Source: Geoglobus sp. (lineage in GTDB: Archaea > Halobacteriota > Archaeoglobi > Archaeoglobales > Archaeoglobaceae). From it: DNA of 6,247 nucleotides. Location: assembly GCA_027019885.1 (NCBI GenBank), contig JALUWC010000516.1:1-6247 (forward strand), read 5' to 3'. Shown in pieces: positions 4,873 through 6,247 of this stretch (the stretch's first letter is position 1; every line of letters starts with the position of its first letter). Below the pieces are notes generated by a model. That model saw only the letters and a program-made list of their open reading frames with translations, searched no databases and was not told the DNA's origin. The translations under genes were made by a program, and so were the position numbers.

Positions 4873-5133
4873 GTGATATGGACAGTAAATGTTGACAAAA
4901 AGAAAAGCAGGAGTGAGGGTAGGAGAATACCCCGGAGATTCTCGGTTCCGAATGTCAGAATTGATGAGCTTGCAAAAGCATGCGAGGCTCTTGGCCTGAG
5001 CTACACGGTTGAGCATAAGAAGTATCCCAGATGCTGGTGGGAAGAGGGTGGAAGAGTCAGAGTGGCAAAAAAGATGAAAAAGACAGAGTTAATGACCAAA
5101 ATCGCTGAAAAAATCAGAGAAATGAGGGAATGA
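4873..5133 (+). CDS. srp19: Signal recognition particle 19 kDa protein (SRP19)
   Basis: SRP19 binds the tips of helices 6 and 8 of SRP RNA and prepares it for SRP54, so it acts in cotranslational membrane targeting. The start is set at GTG 4873, giving 86 residues beginning VIWTVNVDKKKSRSEGRR; archaeal SRP19 proteins normally begin at this Ile/Val-Trp strand. The longer frame from ATG 4834 only adds residues read from inside hisE. Conserved features are DKKKSRSEGRRIP (8-20), the basic VEHKKYPRCWWEEGGRV segment (46-62) and a lysine-rich C-terminal helix. A purine-rich AGAGGAGA at about 4855-4862, inside the end of hisE, may serve as ribosome binding site. It lies 4 bp after hisE and overlaps the next ATG by 4 bp. 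Confidence 0.92.
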   Translation: MIWTVNVDKKKSRSEGRRIPRRFSVPNVRIDELAKACEALGLSYTVEHKKYPRCWWEEGGRVRVAKKMKKTELMTKIAEKIREMRE

Positions 5134-6110
5134 AGCTTCTTTTTTATCTGAGCGGCGAGTTTGAAGATCTGGCAGCGATTGAGGCCGAGACCTTTTTGAA
5201 GATGTTTGATGGAGAATCTGAAAACATTGATACGCAGATGGTTATTGGAAAATGCTCAGACGAGATAGTTACATGCCTATACAGATTCGGATTAATCCAT
5301 GAAGCAAGCAGACATCTGTTCTCATGCAGCAGTCTGGACGAGCTTAAAGATGGGTTTGAAAGCATGGAGATTCCTGACGGTGCTTTGTGTGTCAGAGTCA
5401 GGAACATAGGAAAGAGGAGAGTGGACTCACTCAGGCTCGAAAGGGAACTTGGGAGGATTCTATGGAAAAAAGGAGCAAAAATAAGCGTTTCAAAACCTGA
5501 TCATGTTCTCAGAGTTTACATCTCCAACCGCATCCACGTCGGAATATTGCTTCACGAGACCGATAGGAAGCAGTTTCTGCTGAGGAGGCCAGATTTAAAG
5601 CCGTTTTTCAGGCCGGGAGCAATTCTTCCCAGACTTGCGAGAAGTCTTGTCAACATTGCAGGGATAAAAAATGGCATTTTGCTTGATCCGATGTGCGGAA
5701 CAGGAACGATTCTGGTAGAAGCAGGGCTTGTGGATCTGGATTTTCTCGGAATAGAGGCTTATAAAGTTATAGCGAAGGGGTGTGCAATCAATCTCAGGTA
5801 TTATGGCCTGCCAGCAAACGTTGTTACTGGGGATGTAAAGAGCATGGGGCTCGGAGATGAGAGCGTTGATGGCATTGTTACCGACTTTCCTTACCTGCAG
5901 TCCACAAAGAGCCTTGGAGAGACTCACGAGCTTTACAGCCTTGCTTTGCAGGAATTCAGCAGGGTAATGAGGGGAGAGAATAGAGCCATTTTCCTGACGA
6001 ACTTGGATGTTGATGATCTCGTTAATGAACATTTCAAAATTGAGCACAAGCTGTACCAGAGATTGCACAAAAGCCTGACAAGAAGAATTTACGTGTGTAG
6101 AAAGCTTTAA
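5130..6110 (+). CDS. trmG10: tRNA (guanine-10-N2) methyltransferase, Trm-G10/Trm11 family
   Basis: This enzyme is predicted to use SAM to form m2G and m2,2G at position 10 of tRNA. The N-terminal part (about 1-145) has the ferredoxin-like plus THUMP arrangement used to bind the tRNA acceptor end. The Rossmann methyltransferase half follows, with the family lead-in LRRPDLKPFFRPGAI (151-165), motif I DPMCGTGTILVEAG (186-199), E209 for the SAM ribose, D235 in TGDVKSM and motif IV TDFPY (251-255). The C-terminal HKSLTRRIYV (313-322) is also typical. The length, 326 residues, is normal. Motif IV is DFPY rather than the usual DPPY. The ATG overlaps the SRP19 stop as ATGA, and this is the last gene of the operon. 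It places a tRNA modifier beside SRP19, an RNA-binding housekeeping cluster. Confidence 0.9.
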   Translation: MKLLFYLSGEFEDLAAIEAETFLKMFDGESENIDTQMVIGKCSDEIVTCLYRFGLIHEASRHLFSCSSLDELKDGFESMEIPDGALCVRVRNIGKRRVDSLRLERELGRILWKKGAKISVSKPDHVLRVYISNRIHVGILLHETDRKQFLLRRPDLKPFFRPGAILPRLARSLVNIAGIKNGILLDPMCGTGTILVEAGLVDLDFLGIEAYKVIAKGCAINLRYYGLPANVVTGDVKSMGLGDESVDGIVTDFPYLQSTKSLGETHELYSLALQEFSRVMRGENRAIFLTNLDVDDLVNEHFKIEHKLYQRLHKSLTRRIYVCRKL

Positions 6111-6117
6111 ATTCCTG

Positions 6118-6231
6118 TTAAGATTTTTCCGATGCTAGATTAGCTTTTTGGAGGTATTGGTACAGCTGGTCTATGGTTTTCTGCATTCCGGCCACTGTCT
6201 GGTATTGTTGTGCTGTTATCAGCCCTTCGAT
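6118..6231 (-). pseudogene. Possible C-terminal fragment of a minus-strand gene
   Basis: After an in-frame TAG at 6234-6232, the minus strand encodes 37 codons to TAA (6120-6118). It reads IEGLITAQQYQTVAGM and then a heptad-like helix KTIDQLYQYLQKANLASEK. The residue pattern is protein-like (an amphipathic helix rich in Gln and Leu), more so than the other frames here. The only internal starts are GTG 6195 and ATG 6186, so this looks like the tail of a gene interrupted by a stop or frameshift. No family is recognised and chance is possible. It converges on the Trm gene. Confidence 0.25.
6121..6150 (+). terminator. T-rich possible transcription termination signals
   Basis: Two oligo-T runs, ATTTTT (about 6123-6128) and CTTTTT (about 6144-6149), follow the last operon gene within 40 bases. 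Archaeal termination often uses such T-runs without a hairpin. The evidence is only compositional. Confidence 0.35.
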
Positions 6232-6247
6232 CTAAAGTGGGTGTGCT

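Noticed and set aside
5595..6068. 157-codon minus-strand open frame opposite the Trm gene
   Set aside because: The plus strand encodes clear methyltransferase motifs here; the reverse frame is an antisense shadow.
6148..6165. Plus-strand Shine-Dalgarno-like GGAGGT after the Trm gene
   Set aside because: The following frame is very short and the same bases are explained as codons of the possible minus-strand fragment; no gene follows within the window.

Overview
The window looks like a stretch of a euryarchaeal chromosome, most probably from the Archaeoglobales (Archaeoglobus, Geoglobus or Ferroglobus). This is an inference from the gene set: archaeal SRP19, a Trm-G10-type THUMP methyltransferase, a CBS-ParB fusion, and an MTA phosphorylase with a C-terminal Cys-X-Cys. 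It is supported by archaeal TATA-type promoters, two of which lie about 27 bp before a GTG start with no room for a leader, and by a tRNA gene without an encoded CCA.

The left part (1 to about 950) is AT-richer and looks accessory. It holds the N-terminal 140 codons of an unrecognised minus-strand gene that runs off the window. A gene-poor stretch follows, with a pyrimidine-rich ATTCTC repeat tract. Next come two tandem ATACGTAT palindromes and a ribbon-helix-helix reading frame that runs antisense into the 3' half of a tRNA-Thr(UGU) gene. This geometry fits the IntN border of an SSV-type integrated element that used the tRNA-Thr 3' end as its attachment site, although no integrase catalytic domain is visible.

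The right part (984 to 6110) is compact core chromosome. cobD (L-threonine-phosphate decarboxylase, cobalamin side arm) runs on the plus strand. It meets a minus-strand two-gene operon, phosphoribosyltransferase then MTA phosphorylase, which together look like a salvage route for the methylthioadenosine produced by polyamine synthesis. cobD and mtnP overlap tail to tail by 30 bp. Divergently, a four-gene plus-strand operon follows: a two-CBS plus ParB/sulfiredoxin-like protein, hisE (histidine biosynthesis), SRP19 (signal recognition particle) and a Trm-G10-like tRNA m2G/m2,2G10 methyltransferase. The junctions in this operon are 4-bp overlaps or a 4-bp gap, which points to translational coupling.

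The last 137 bases hold T-rich possible termination signals and a minus-strand reading frame that resembles the C-terminal end of a broken or frameshifted gene.

The most interesting places are the tRNA-Thr border with its RHH frame and tandem palindromes, and the CBS-ParB protein, which could be a small-molecule (amino-acid) kinase rather than a partition protein.
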